Positions 1-5,323 of a DNA stretch of 5,323 nucleotides are shown here, in pieces. Source of the DNA: Gammaproteobacteria bacterium (GTDB taxonomy: Bacteria; Pseudomonadota; Gammaproteobacteria; Arenicellales; Spongiicolonaceae); contig RKSH01000079.1 in assembly GCA_007570945.1 (NCBI GenBank), forward strand, positions 1 through 5,323, given 5' to 3'. Under the pieces are notes generated by a model. It was not told where the DNA came from. It saw only the letters and a list, made by a program, of their open reading frames with translations, and ran no database searches. The stretch's first letter is position 1; each line of letters starts with the position of its first letter. Both the position numbers and the translations under genes were made by a program.

Positions 1-412
1 GGACCTGGTGGAAATTTCGCCCAACGCCGAGCCGCCGGTGTGCCGGCTGATGGATTACGGCAAGTTTCTCTACAACGCCAGCAAGAAAAAGCACTCGGCG
101 CGCAAGAAGCAGAAGCAGGTGGGCCTGAAGGAGGTCAAGTTCCGCCCCGGCACCGACGACCACGACTATGAAATCAAGTTGCGCAAACTGCGCGGGTTTC
201 TGGCCGACGGCAACAAGACCAAAGTCACGTTGCGTTTCCGCGGGCGCGAGATGGCGCACCCGGAACTGGGCACCGAAATGCTGGAGCGCGTGCGCGCCGA
301 CCTGGCCGAGGCGTCCACCGTGGAGCAGGAGGCAAAGCAGGAAGGCCGGCAGATGGTGATGGTGCTGGCGCCGCGCAAAACCGCACCGCAGACCAACAAA
401 CAAAAACCGTGA
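1..412 (+). CDS. infC: Translation initiation factor IF-3, 5'-truncated by the window edge
   Basis: IF-3 binds the 30S subunit, keeps it apart from 50S and checks start codon and initiator tRNA. Reading is in frame from base 2, and the first visible residues (DLVEISPNAEPPVCR) match E. coli IF-3 from about residue 52. About 50 N-terminal residues and the start codon therefore lie upstream. Visible parts are the end of the N domain (PPVCRLMDYGKFLY), the lysine-rich linker (KKKHSARKKQKQ) and the C domain (KEVKFRPGTDDHDYE, then VTLRFRGREMAHPELG). The end reads GRQMVMVLAPRK followed by a tail of about ten residues (TAPQTNKQKP), a little longer than in E. coli. The stop TGA at 410-412 is followed 13 nt later by rpmI. 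A GTG at 8-10 is internal, not the start. Identity is secure; whether it uses the rare AUU start known in E. coli cannot be seen. Confidence 0.97.
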   Translation, partial: DLVEISPNAEPPVCRLMDYGKFLYNASKKKHSARKKQKQVGLKEVKFRPGTDDHDYEIKLRKLRGFLADGNKTKVTLRFRGREMAHPELGTEMLERVRADLAEASTVEQEAKQEGRQMVMVLAPRKTAPQTNKQKP

Positions 413-425
413 GGAAAAAACAGCC

Positions 426-623
426 ATGCCAAAAATGAAAACCAACCGCGCCGCCGCCAAGCGCTTTCGCCGCACCAAAAGCGGCGGGTTCAAGCGCGCC
501 CAGTCGCACCTGAACCACATCCTGACCAAGAAGACCACCAAGCGCAAACGCCACCTGCGCGCGCAAATCATGGTGGACGGCGCCGACCGCAAGGCGGCGG
601 CGCGCCTGTTGCCCTACAGTTGA
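426..623 (+). CDS. rpmI: 50S ribosomal protein L35 (bL35)
   Basis: Small basic protein of the large ribosomal subunit. The 65 residues equal the usual length. The sequence shows the family pattern: MPKMKT start, AAKRFRRTKSGGFKR, HLNHILTKKTTKRKRHLR and the terminal LLPYS, which corresponds to LPYA in E. coli. The ATG at 426 is preceded by AGGA at 412-415 with a 10-nt spacer, and that Shine-Dalgarno overlaps the infC stop codon. The gene sits between infC and rplT, as in nearly all bacteria. In E. coli its translation is repressed by L20 through a structured leader. Here only 13 nt separate it from infC, so that leader is not present in its usual place. No frameshift or missing segment is seen. 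Confidence 0.97.
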   Translation: MPKMKTNRAAAKRFRRTKSGGFKRAQSHLNHILTKKTTKRKRHLRAQIMVDGADRKAAARLLPYS

Positions 624-633
624 GGCCGCCGCC

Positions 634-987
634 ATGCCACGCATTAAACGCGGCGTCACCGCCCGCGCCCGCCACAAAAAAGTGCTGCGCAAGGCGCGCG
701 GCTATTACGGCGCGCGCAGCCGGGTTTACCGCTCGGCGCGCCAGGCGGTGCAGCGCGCCGGCCAGTACGCCTACCGCGACCGCCGCCGCCGCAAGCGCGA
801 GTTCCGCGCGCTGTGGATCATCCGCATCAACGCCGCCGCGCGCCAGGCCGGGTTGAGTTACAGCCGGCTGATGAGCGGCCTGCGCAAGGCCGACATCACC
901 CTCGACCGCAAGTCGCTGGCCGACCTTGCGGTGCATGACCCCGGGGCCTTTTCCGCGCTGGCCGAGAAAGCCAAAGCGAGCTTGTAA
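634..987 (+). CDS. rplT: 50S ribosomal protein L20 (bL20)
   Basis: L20 binds 23S rRNA and is needed early in 50S assembly; in several bacteria it also represses its own operon. The 117 residues compare with 118 in E. coli. Family signatures are clear: MPRIKRGVTARARHKK at the N-terminus, ARGYYGARSRVYR, AGQYAYRDRRRRKREFR, LWIIRINAAARQAGLSYS, and the C-terminal globular part with LRKADITLDRKSLADLAV and AFSALAEKAKASL. The long basic N-terminal half is the rRNA-threading extension and the C-terminal half is the domain that contacts mRNA in E. coli autoregulation. Start ATG 634 has GAGG at 622-625, overlapping the rpmI stop, with an 8-nt spacer. The gap to rpmI is 10 nt, which suggests coupled translation. 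The stop is TAA at 985-987. Confidence 0.97.
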   Translation: MPRIKRGVTARARHKKVLRKARGYYGARSRVYRSARQAVQRAGQYAYRDRRRRKREFRALWIIRINAAARQAGLSYSRLMSGLRKADITLDRKSLADLAVHDPGAFSALAEKAKASL

Positions 988-1042
988 GCGGGCGCGGTGC
1001 ACCGGGCGCGCGCAACCGCACCGCCCAAAAAACGGAGCCACC
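988..1042 (+). promoter_or_regulatory. rplT-pheS gap with GC-rich hairpin and A-run ahead of pheS
   Basis: This 55-nt gap contains an uninterrupted 7-bp inverted repeat, GCGGTGC at 994-1000 against GCACCGC at 1018-1024, with a 17-nt GC-rich loop. Six A residues follow at 1027-1032, then the pheS Shine-Dalgarno. A second register with a 2-nt bulge adds GGGC/GCCC pairing (990-993 with 1023-1026). There is no U-run after the stem on either strand, so it is not an intrinsic terminator. The hairpin ends 9 nt before the GGAG site, leaving the A-rich stretch and the ribosome site single-stranded. It may only insulate the pheS start. No leader peptide rich in Phe codons is present. The inverted repeat is plain to see, but in sequence this GC-rich it could be chance. 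Confidence 0.4.
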
Positions 1043-1045
1043 TTG
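1034..1045 (+). promoter_or_regulatory. Shine-Dalgarno and TTG start of pheS
   Basis: GGAG at 1034-1037 lies 5 nt before TTG 1043-1045. This is the only ribosome site in the region that gives a PheS N-terminus of normal length. In-frame ATG codons farther upstream (926 and 935) lie inside rplT and would add some 36-39 arginine- and proline-rich residues that look like out-of-frame rplT. TTG is therefore the best start, weaker than the ATG of the neighbouring genes. Confidence 0.75.
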
Positions 1046-2074
1046 CCCACAACCTCCGACATCCGAGACTTGTCCGCCGGCGCGCAGGCCGCCATCGCCG
1101 CCGCCGCCGACTTGCGCGCGCTGGAGGAGTTGCGCGTCCGCTACCTTGGGCGCAAGGGCGCGCTGACCGAGAAATTAAAATCCATCGGCGCCCTCGCCGC
1201 CGAGGAGCGCCGCGCCTACGGCCGGCAACTTAACCAACTCAAAAAAGAAATCCAGCGGCAACTGCAAAACCGCCGCGCCGCTTTGCAGGAGGACGAGCGC
1301 GCCGCCGGCATTGCGCGCGATGCGGTGGATGTGACCCTGCCCGGCCGTGGCGCCGCGCCCGGCGGGGTGCATCCCGTCAGCCGCACATTGGCGCGCATGG
1401 AGGAGATTTTTGTCCGCCTCGGTTTTGCGGTCGCCGACGGGCCCGAGCTTGAGGACGACTTCCACAACTTCACCGCGCTCAACATTCCGCCCGGCCATCC
1501 GGCGCGCGCCATGCACGACACTTTTTACGCCCACCCGCCGTCTTGCGGCTTGTTGCTGCGCACCCACACGTCGCCGGTGCAGGTGCGCTACATGCAGAAC
1601 CACAAACCGCCGCTGCGGGTGATTGCGCCGGGGCGCGTTTACCGCTGCGACTCCGACCTCACCCACACGCCCATGTTCCACCAGGTGGAGGGGCTGGTGG
1701 TGGACGAGGATACCTCTTTCGCCGACCTCAAAGGCGTGCTGGTGCATTTTGCGCGGGCGTTTTTTGAGCGCGATTTGGAGGTGCGCTTCCGTCCGTCGTT
1801 TTTTCCGTTCACCGAACCGTCCGCGGAGGTGGACATCAGTTGCGTGTTCTGCCGCAAGGGCTGCCGGGTGTGCGGCCACAGCGGCTGGCTGGAGGTGCTG
1901 GGCTGCGGCATGGTGCACCCGGCGGTACTGGGCCATGTGAACATCGACAGCGAGCGTTTCCTCGGCTACGCCTTCGGCATGGGCGTGGAGCGGCTGGCCA
2001 TGCTGCGCTACGGCGTGGACGACCTGCGGGTGTTTTTTGACAACGACCTTTCGTTCCTGCGCCGGTTCCGGTGA
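1043..2074 (+). CDS. pheS: Phenylalanine--tRNA ligase alpha subunit
   Basis: Catalytic subunit of the (alpha-beta)2 synthetase that charges tRNA-Phe with phenylalanine in the cytosol. From the TTG it has 343 residues (E. coli 327). Residues ~1-90 form the N-terminal helical arm expected to contact tRNA (VRYLGRKGALTEKLK). The class II core follows: motif 1 at H110 (HPVSR), LEDDFHNFTALNIP, TSPVQVR from T176, APGRVYRCDSDLTHTPMFHQ, FRPSFFPFTEPSAEVD at 249-263 (E258 matches the shared Mg site of E. coli), and motif 3 GMGVERL at 312-318. Alanine 310 before it matches the specificity-setting A294 of E. coli. Residues 267-277 carry four cysteines (C267, C270, C274, C277), a loop absent from E. coli but present in other bacterial PheS, possibly metal-binding. 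About three extra residues lie near HPPSCG. The gene ends 31 nt before pheT. Confidence 0.96.
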   Translation: MPTTSDIRDLSAGAQAAIAAAADLRALEELRVRYLGRKGALTEKLKSIGALAAEERRAYGRQLNQLKKEIQRQLQNRRAALQEDERAAGIARDAVDVTLPGRGAAPGGVHPVSRTLARMEEIFVRLGFAVADGPELEDDFHNFTALNIPPGHPARAMHDTFYAHPPSCGLLLRTHTSPVQVRYMQNHKPPLRVIAPGRVYRCDSDLTHTPMFHQVEGLVVDEDTSFADLKGVLVHFARAFFERDLEVRFRPSFFPFTEPSAEVDISCVFCRKGCRVCGHSGWLEVLGCGMVHPAVLGHVNIDSERFLGYAFGMGVERLAMLRYGVDDLRVFFDNDLSFLRRFR

Positions 2075-2105
2075 TGGTGAGGGTGACGGCCAAGGTGAAG
2101 GTCTG
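2070..2105 (+). repeat. Degenerate GGTGAN hexamer tract across the pheS-pheT junction
   Basis: Six consecutive 6-nt units all begin with GG: GGTGAT, GGTGAG, GGTGAC, GGCCAA, GGTGAA, GGTCTG. The first unit contains the pheS stop and the last ends right at the pheT ATG. Units 1, 2, 3 and 5 each place a TGA in the pheS frame (2072, 2078, 2084, 2096), so pheS ends in a series of backup stops. GGTGA also matches the downstream half of the extended Shine-Dalgarno consensus, so the tract offers several weak ribosome contacts in a row. The 6-nt period is visible directly; any function is inference. Confidence 0.7.
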
Positions 2106-2108
2106 ATG
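2092..2108 (+). promoter_or_regulatory. Ribosome binding site and ATG start of pheT
   Basis: AAGGTGA at 2092-2098 stands 7 nt before the ATG at 2106-2108. This start gives MLVSENWLREWVNPA, which lines up with the E. coli PheT N-terminus. The frame stays open upstream to a TTG at 2037 inside pheS, but that would add 23 residues, mostly Gly, Asp and Glu encoded by the hexamer tract, with no family counterpart. Confidence 0.85.
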
Positions 2109-4526
2109 TTGGTCAGCGAAAACTGGCTGCGCGAGTGGGTCAACCCGGCCTGGGACAGCGCCGCCCTGGCCGACGCCCTGACCATGGGCGGCCTTGAGGT
2201 GGACAACGTGCGGCGCCAGTCGGCCGCTTTCCGCAAGGTGGTGGTCGGCCGCATCGACCAGGTGGACCGCCACCCGCGCCGCGCCAATCTCAGGGTGTGC
2301 ACCGTCAACATCGGCCGCAGCCGCCCGCTGCAGGTGGTGTGCGGCGCGCCCAACGCAACCGCCGGCGTGACCACCGCGGTTGCCCTCATCGGCGGCCGCA
2401 TCAAGGACGGCCGCGAGATTCACAAGGCGCGCATCCACGGCATCGTCTCCTCCGGCATGCTGTGCTCGGCGGCCGAGTTGGACCTCGGTGATGACGCCTC
2501 CGGACTCATCATTTTCGACGCGGGAGTCACCGCCGGCGCCGACATCAAAACGCACCTGGCCCTGGACGACGCCATTTTGGAACTCAAACTCACCCCCAAC
2601 CGCGGCGACTGTTTGAGCATGCGCGGCGTCGCCCGCGAAGTCGCCGTCCTGAGCGGCGCGCGCCTGACTGCGCCGGCGGTCAAGGCGGTGGCCGCCCGCA
2701 GCAGCCGCCGCGCCGCCATCAAAGTGGACGACAAAAACGGCTGCCCGCGCTACGCCGGCCGCGTGCTCAGCGGCGTCAACGCCGCCGCCGCCACCCCCGA
2801 CTGGATGCGCGAGCGCCTGCGCCGCGCCGGCCTGCGCTCCATCGGCGCGGTGGTGGACGTCACCAATTTCGTCATGCTGGAACTGGGCCAGCCCATGCAC
2901 GCCTTTGACCTGGCCAGTGTGGACGGCGGCATCATCGTCCGCCGCGCCGCCCGCGGTGAGCGCCTGCGCCTGCTGGACGGCGCGGCCCTCGCCCTCGGCG
3001 GCGACATGCTGGTCATCGCCGACCACCGCCGGCCGCTGGCCCTGGCCGGCATCATGGGCGGCGCCGCCAGCGGCATCAGCGAGGCCGCCACCGAGGTGCT
3101 GCTGGAGTCGGCATGTTTTGACCCGCCCACCGTCGCCGCCACCGCCCGCCGGCTCGGCCTCAACACCGACGCCGCCCATCGCTTTGAGCGCGGCGTGGAC
3201 CCGGCGCTGCAAGTCGCCGCCCTGCACCGCGCCAGCCGGCTTTTAATCGACATATGCGGCGGCACCGCCGGCCCGGTGGTGGACCGCGCCAGCCGCCGCC
3301 ATCTGCCGGCCAAAAAGCCGGTGCTGTTGCGCCACGCCCGCGTCCGCCGCGTGCTCGGTCAGTCGGTGGCCTCGGCGAAGATTGAAAAAATCATCCGCGG
3401 CCTCGGCATGAAAACCAGAAAAACGGTGGGCGGGCTGAAGGTGACGCCGCCCACCTGGCGCTGGGATGTGGACGCCGAGCACGATTTAATTGAGGAGGTG
3501 GCGCGGGTGAACGGCTACCAGCGGGTGCCGGTGGCGGCGGCCACGACAAGCCCGGCGTCGGCGCAACTGTCGCCGGAAAACCGCAGCCCGGTGGCGCGGT
3601 TGCGCGACTGTTTGGCGGCGCGCGATTTTCAGGAGGCGGTGACCTACAGTTTTGTGGCCCCGCAAGCGCAGGCGCTGTTTGACGATGCGCGCCGGGCGGT
3701 GCGGCTGCAAAACCCCATCGCCGCCAACATGCGCGACATGCGGATGAGTTTGTGGCCCGGCCTGCTTTTGGCGCTGGCGCACAACTACAACCGCCAGCAC
3801 CGCCGCATTCGTTTGTTTGAGATTGGCGCGGTGTGGCGGCCGGGCCGCAACGGCGGCGCGCCGCGCGAAGAACAGCGCATTGGCGCCGTCGCCGCCGGCG
3901 CGGCGCTGTCGCGGCAGTGGGGCGCGCCGCCGCGCGCCGCCGATTTTTTCGACCTCAAGGGCGATTTGTGCGCGCTGTTGTCGCTGGCCGGCTTTGGTGA
4001 CGGCGGCGGCGAGGGTGAGTTTCAATTCACCCCGGCGCGGCGGCGCGGGCTGCGCGACGGGCAGTGCGCGCGCCTAAGCCGCGGCGGAAAAAATTGCGGC
4101 TGGATTGGCCGCCTGTCGCCGCAGGCGGAAAGCTTTTTCGCCGTGGAGCAGGCGGTGTTTGCGTTTGAGTTGTCGCTGGACGCCGCGCTGGTGCGGCCGC
4201 TGCCGGTTTACCAACCGGCGCCGCTGTATCCGTCGGTCAGCCGCGACCTGTCGTTTTTGGTGGCGCAGGCGGTGGCGGCGCGCGATTTGCACCGCGCCAT
4301 CCGCAAGTCGGCCGGCGGTTTGCTGAGCGCGCTGGAGTTGTTTGACGTTTACCAAGGCGCCCAGGGCATCGACGGGGCCGGGAAAAAAAGCGTCTCTTTC
4401 CGGTTGACCTTTCAGTCGCCCTCGCGCACGCTTAAGGACGCCGAGGTGGACGCGGCCGTGGCGGACGTGTTGCGCGCGCTCGGCGAAGAATTTTCCATTG
4501 AACTCAGAACAGCGCAGCCCGCATGA
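2106..4526 (+). CDS. pheT: Phenylalanine--tRNA ligase beta subunit
   Basis: Non-catalytic partner of PheS; binds tRNA-Phe and hydrolyses mischarged Tyr-tRNA-Phe. It has 806 residues (E. coli 795). Visible in order: N-terminal SENWLREWV; OB-fold tRNA-binding domain ~40-150 (VVVGRIDQVDRHP, VVCGAPN, GIVSSGMLCS); B3/B4 editing domain ~200-395 with H265 in PMHAFD, G318 in GIMGG, E334, and T354/A356 in NTDAAHRFERGVDP. As I recall E. coli numbering, these fall on its editing residues. B5 is ~400-477 and holds D454, D460, E463 and E464, the Mg site shared with PheS. The core-like B6/B7 follows, then the anticodon-binding (FDX-ACB) domain from about 705 (YPSVSRDLSFLV ... SRTLKDAEVD). Residues ~631-638 (GDGGGEGE) form a small acidic-glycine insert. 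Codon choice changes sharply near codons 440-460. The stop overlaps ihfA by 4 nt. Confidence 0.97.
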   Translation: MLVSENWLREWVNPAWDSAALADALTMGGLEVDNVRRQSAAFRKVVVGRIDQVDRHPRRANLRVCTVNIGRSRPLQVVCGAPNATAGVTTAVALIGGRIKDGREIHKARIHGIVSSGMLCSAAELDLGDDASGLIIFDAGVTAGADIKTHLALDDAILELKLTPNRGDCLSMRGVAREVAVLSGARLTAPAVKAVAARSSRRAAIKVDDKNGCPRYAGRVLSGVNAAAATPDWMRERLRRAGLRSIGAVVDVTNFVMLELGQPMHAFDLASVDGGIIVRRAARGERLRLLDGAALALGGDMLVIADHRRPLALAGIMGGAASGISEAATEVLLESACFDPPTVAATARRLGLNTDAAHRFERGVDPALQVAALHRASRLLIDICGGTAGPVVDRASRRHLPAKKPVLLRHARVRRVLGQSVASAKIEKIIRGLGMKTRKTVGGLKVTPPTWRWDVDAEHDLIEEVARVNGYQRVPVAAATTSPASAQLSPENRSPVARLRDCLAARDFQEAVTYSFVAPQAQALFDDARRAVRLQNPIAANMRDMRMSLWPGLLLALAHNYNRQHRRIRLFEIGAVWRPGRNGGAPREEQRIGAVAAGAALSRQWGAPPRAADFFDLKGDLCALLSLAGFGDGGGEGEFQFTPARRRGLRDGQCARLSRGGKNCGWIGRLSPQAESFFAVEQAVFAFELSLDAALVRPLPVYQPAPLYPSVSRDLSFLVAQAVAARDLHRAIRKSAGGLLSALELFDVYQGAQGIDGAGKKSVSFRLTFQSPSRTLKDAEVDAAVADVLRALGEEFSIELRTAQPA
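3996..4019 (+). repeat. Second GGTGAN-like hexamer tract, inside pheT
   Basis: Four 6-nt units, GGTGAC, GGCGGC, GGCGAG and GGTGAG, encode GDGGGEGE at PheT residues 631-638. Against the E. coli protein as I recall it (LTGKLNEVEF at this point), this stretch is about three residues longer, in a turn of the B6/B7 region. The unit resembles the one at the pheS-pheT junction. It may be a slippage product or just a glycine-rich loop in GC-rich DNA. Confidence 0.4.
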
Positions 4527-4846
4527 CCACCGTCACCAAGTCCACTTTAGCCGGGGTTTTGTTCACCCGCATCGGCCTGAACAAGCGCGAGGCCGGCGAA
4601 TTTGTGGAGCGGTTTTTCGGCCAAATCAAAAAAAGCCTGGGCGAGGGCCAGGCGGTGAAGTTGTCCGGCTTCGGCAACTTTGATTTGATTAAAAAAAGCG
4701 CGCGCCCCGGCCGCAACCCGCGCACCGGCGAGCCGGTGGCCATCACCCCGCGCACCGTCGTCACCTTCCGCCCCAGCGCAAAATTAAAAGCGCGCGTCGC
4801 CGCCGCCCAGTCTGAAACGCCGCCGCCGCAGAAGGAAAAATCATGA
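4523..4846 (+). CDS. ihfA: Integration host factor subunit alpha
   Basis: IhfA pairs with IhfB to form the DNA-bending protein IHF, which acts in nucleoid structure, sigma-54 promoters, replication and recombination. The 107 residues compare with 99 in E. coli. The N-terminal dimer helices read TKSTLAGVLFTRIGLNKREA and EFVERFFGQIKKSL; GEGQAVKLSGFGNFDL follows at 40-55. The DNA-intercalating beta arm is RPGRNPRTGE (61-70), with P66 the expected intercalating proline. The end of the core is TFRPSAKLKARV (81-92). Residues 93-107 form a polar tail (AAAQSETPPPQKEKS) longer than in E. coli. Placement after pheT and the arm sequence favour IhfA over HU or IhfB. ATG 4523 overlaps the pheT TGA as ATGA. 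No convincing Shine-Dalgarno precedes it (CAGAACAGCGCAGCCCGC), so translation probably depends on ribosomes finishing pheT. Confidence 0.95.
   Translation: MTTVTKSTLAGVLFTRIGLNKREAGEFVERFFGQIKKSLGEGQAVKLSGFGNFDLIKKSARPGRNPRTGEPVAITPRTVVTFRPSAKLKARVAAAQSETPPPQKEKS
4832..4845 (+). promoter_or_regulatory. Ribosome binding site of the merR-like gene within the ihfA end
   Basis: AAGGA at 4832-4836 lies 6 nt before ATG 4843-4845, which overlaps the ihfA stop as ATGA. Unlike ihfA, this gene has a strong site of its own as well as the overlap. The A-rich stretch encodes the KEKS end of IhfA, so that tail also serves the next gene. Confidence 0.8.
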
Positions 4847-5205
4847 GCGCGCTGCTGGCCGGCCTGCCGAGCATTCCCGATAAACGCTATTTTGAAATCG
4901 GCGAAGTCAGCCGCATCTGCGGCGTCAGGGCGCATGTGTTGCGCTACTGGGAGCAGGAATTTCCGCAGTTGCGTCCCACCCGCCGCCGCAAACGCCGCTA
5001 CTACCAGCGCCCCGATGTGGAACTGGTGCGCCAAATCCGCGTCCTGCTGCACGAGCAGGGCTACACCATCAAAGGCGCCCGCGAGTGCATAGAGCGGCAA
5101 CAATCGGCCCACGCCAACCCCGCCCCTGATGCCGCAGGTGAAGCCGCCGAAGAACGCCGCCGCGTGATACGGGACATTGAGGCGGCGTTGGAATTTTTAA
5201 AGTAA
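4843..5205 (+). CDS. MerR-family transcriptional regulator
   Basis: Small DNA-binding regulator of unknown target. Residues ~16-43 (YFEIGEVSRICGVRAHVLRYWEQEFPQL, split here as YFEIGEVSRICGV and RAHVLRYWEQEFPQL) form the MerR helix-turn-helix. A very basic wing follows (RPTRRRKRRYYQ, 44-55), then DVELVRQIRVLLHEQGYTIKGAR (58-80), the second helical pair of the family. After a Pro/Ala linker (~90-98) a short helix (EERRRVIRDIEAALEFLK) ends the protein at 120 residues. The C-terminal part is too short for a ligand-binding domain, and only C26 and C82 are present with no metal-site spacing, so a metal or drug sensor is unlikely. The same kind of gene follows ihfA in Pseudomonas and related Gammaproteobacteria. 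The 4-nt overlap suggests coupled expression with ihfA. Family assignment is firm; function is unknown. Confidence 0.9.
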   Translation: MSALLAGLPSIPDKRYFEIGEVSRICGVRAHVLRYWEQEFPQLRPTRRRKRRYYQRPDVELVRQIRVLLHEQGYTIKGARECIERQQSAHANPAPDAAGEAAEERRRVIRDIEAALEFLK

Positions 5206-5208
5206 AAT
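5177..5208 (+). promoter_or_regulatory. Weak candidate promoter for tRNA-Pro
   Basis: TAAAAT at 5203-5208 overlaps the merR-like stop and could be a -10 element, with the tRNA 5' end 8 nt further on. The nearest -35-like match is TTGAGG at 5177-5182, giving a 20-nt spacer, longer than ideal. The stretch from 5191 is strikingly A/T-rich for this window. It may equally be only the end of the gene, with the tRNA cut out of the operon transcript. Confidence 0.2.
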
Positions 5209-5216
5209 CAAGGAAT

Positions 5217-5293
<77 letters not shown>

Positions 5294-5323
5294 TTTTCTC
5301 ACCGGCAACTATGACCGCCCCCT

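Noticed and set aside
990..1032. Intrinsic terminator between rplT and pheS
   Set aside because: The stem is followed by an A-run, not a U-run, and the opposite orientation also lacks one.
926..1042. N-terminal extension of pheS from an upstream ATG inside rplT
   Set aside because: The added residues are out-of-frame rplT and have no PheS counterpart. The TTG with GGAG at 1034-1037 gives the normal length.
2037..2105. N-terminal extension of pheT starting within pheS
   Set aside because: It would start at a TTG and add a Gly/Asp/Glu stretch encoded by the hexamer tract. The ATG at 2106 matches the family start and has its own ribosome site.
1175..2404. Minus-strand open frame of 409 codons opposite pheS
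   Set aside because: It lies opposite conserved PheS motifs, is rich in His, Arg and Ala, and has no recognisable domain or ribosome site.
1836..3227. Long minus-strand open frame (463 codons) across pheS and pheT
   Set aside because: Stop-free shadow frames are expected opposite GC-rich genes. The + strand encodes clear PheS and PheT here, and the antisense product is low-complexity Ala/Gly/Arg with no family signature.
5311..5323. Possible start (ATG) of a next gene after the tRNA
   Set aside because: Only four codons are visible and no Shine-Dalgarno precedes them, so it cannot be supported.

Overview
The window is a compact, very GC-rich (roughly two thirds G+C by eye) run of translation and nucleoid genes, all on the + strand: infC (3' part) - rpmI - rplT - pheS - pheT - ihfA - a MerR-family regulator gene - tRNA-Pro(GGG). 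This order, above all ihfA directly after pheT followed by a small MerR gene and tRNA-Pro, is the layout known from Gammaproteobacteria such as Pseudomonas. The source is therefore most likely a high-GC gammaproteobacterium. I cannot name the genus; a cysteine-bearing loop in PheS that E. coli lacks shows it is not a close enteric relative.

Layout: bases 1-412 are the last ~136 codons of infC (initiation factor IF-3), whose start lies before the window. rpmI (L35) and rplT (L20) follow with gaps of 13 and 10 nt. A 55-nt gap with a GC-rich hairpin and an A-run leads to pheS, which I start at a TTG. A 31-nt gap made of GGTGAN-like hexamers separates pheS from pheT. pheT, ihfA and the merR-like gene are joined by 4-nt ATGA stop/start overlaps. 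The merR-like gene ends 11 nt before tRNA-Pro, which encodes its own CCA. The last 30 nt hold nothing I can support. No stretch over 300 nt lacks a gene.

How the genes work together: IF-3, L35 and L20 serve initiation and 50S assembly. PheS and PheT form the (alpha-beta)2 phenylalanyl-tRNA synthetase; the metal and editing residues that I can place in PheT fall at the same positions as in E. coli. IhfA is one half of the IHF DNA-bending heterodimer; its partner IhfB is not here. The tight spacing suggests one transcript, perhaps running into the tRNA. No intrinsic terminator, mobile element, CRISPR array or defence system is visible.

I found no undescribed system. What merits a second look is small: the hexamer tracts, an abrupt synonymous-codon switch inside pheT, an unusual 32/38 base combination in the tRNA anticodon loop, and gaps too short for the regulatory leaders that E. 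coli has at the same junctions.
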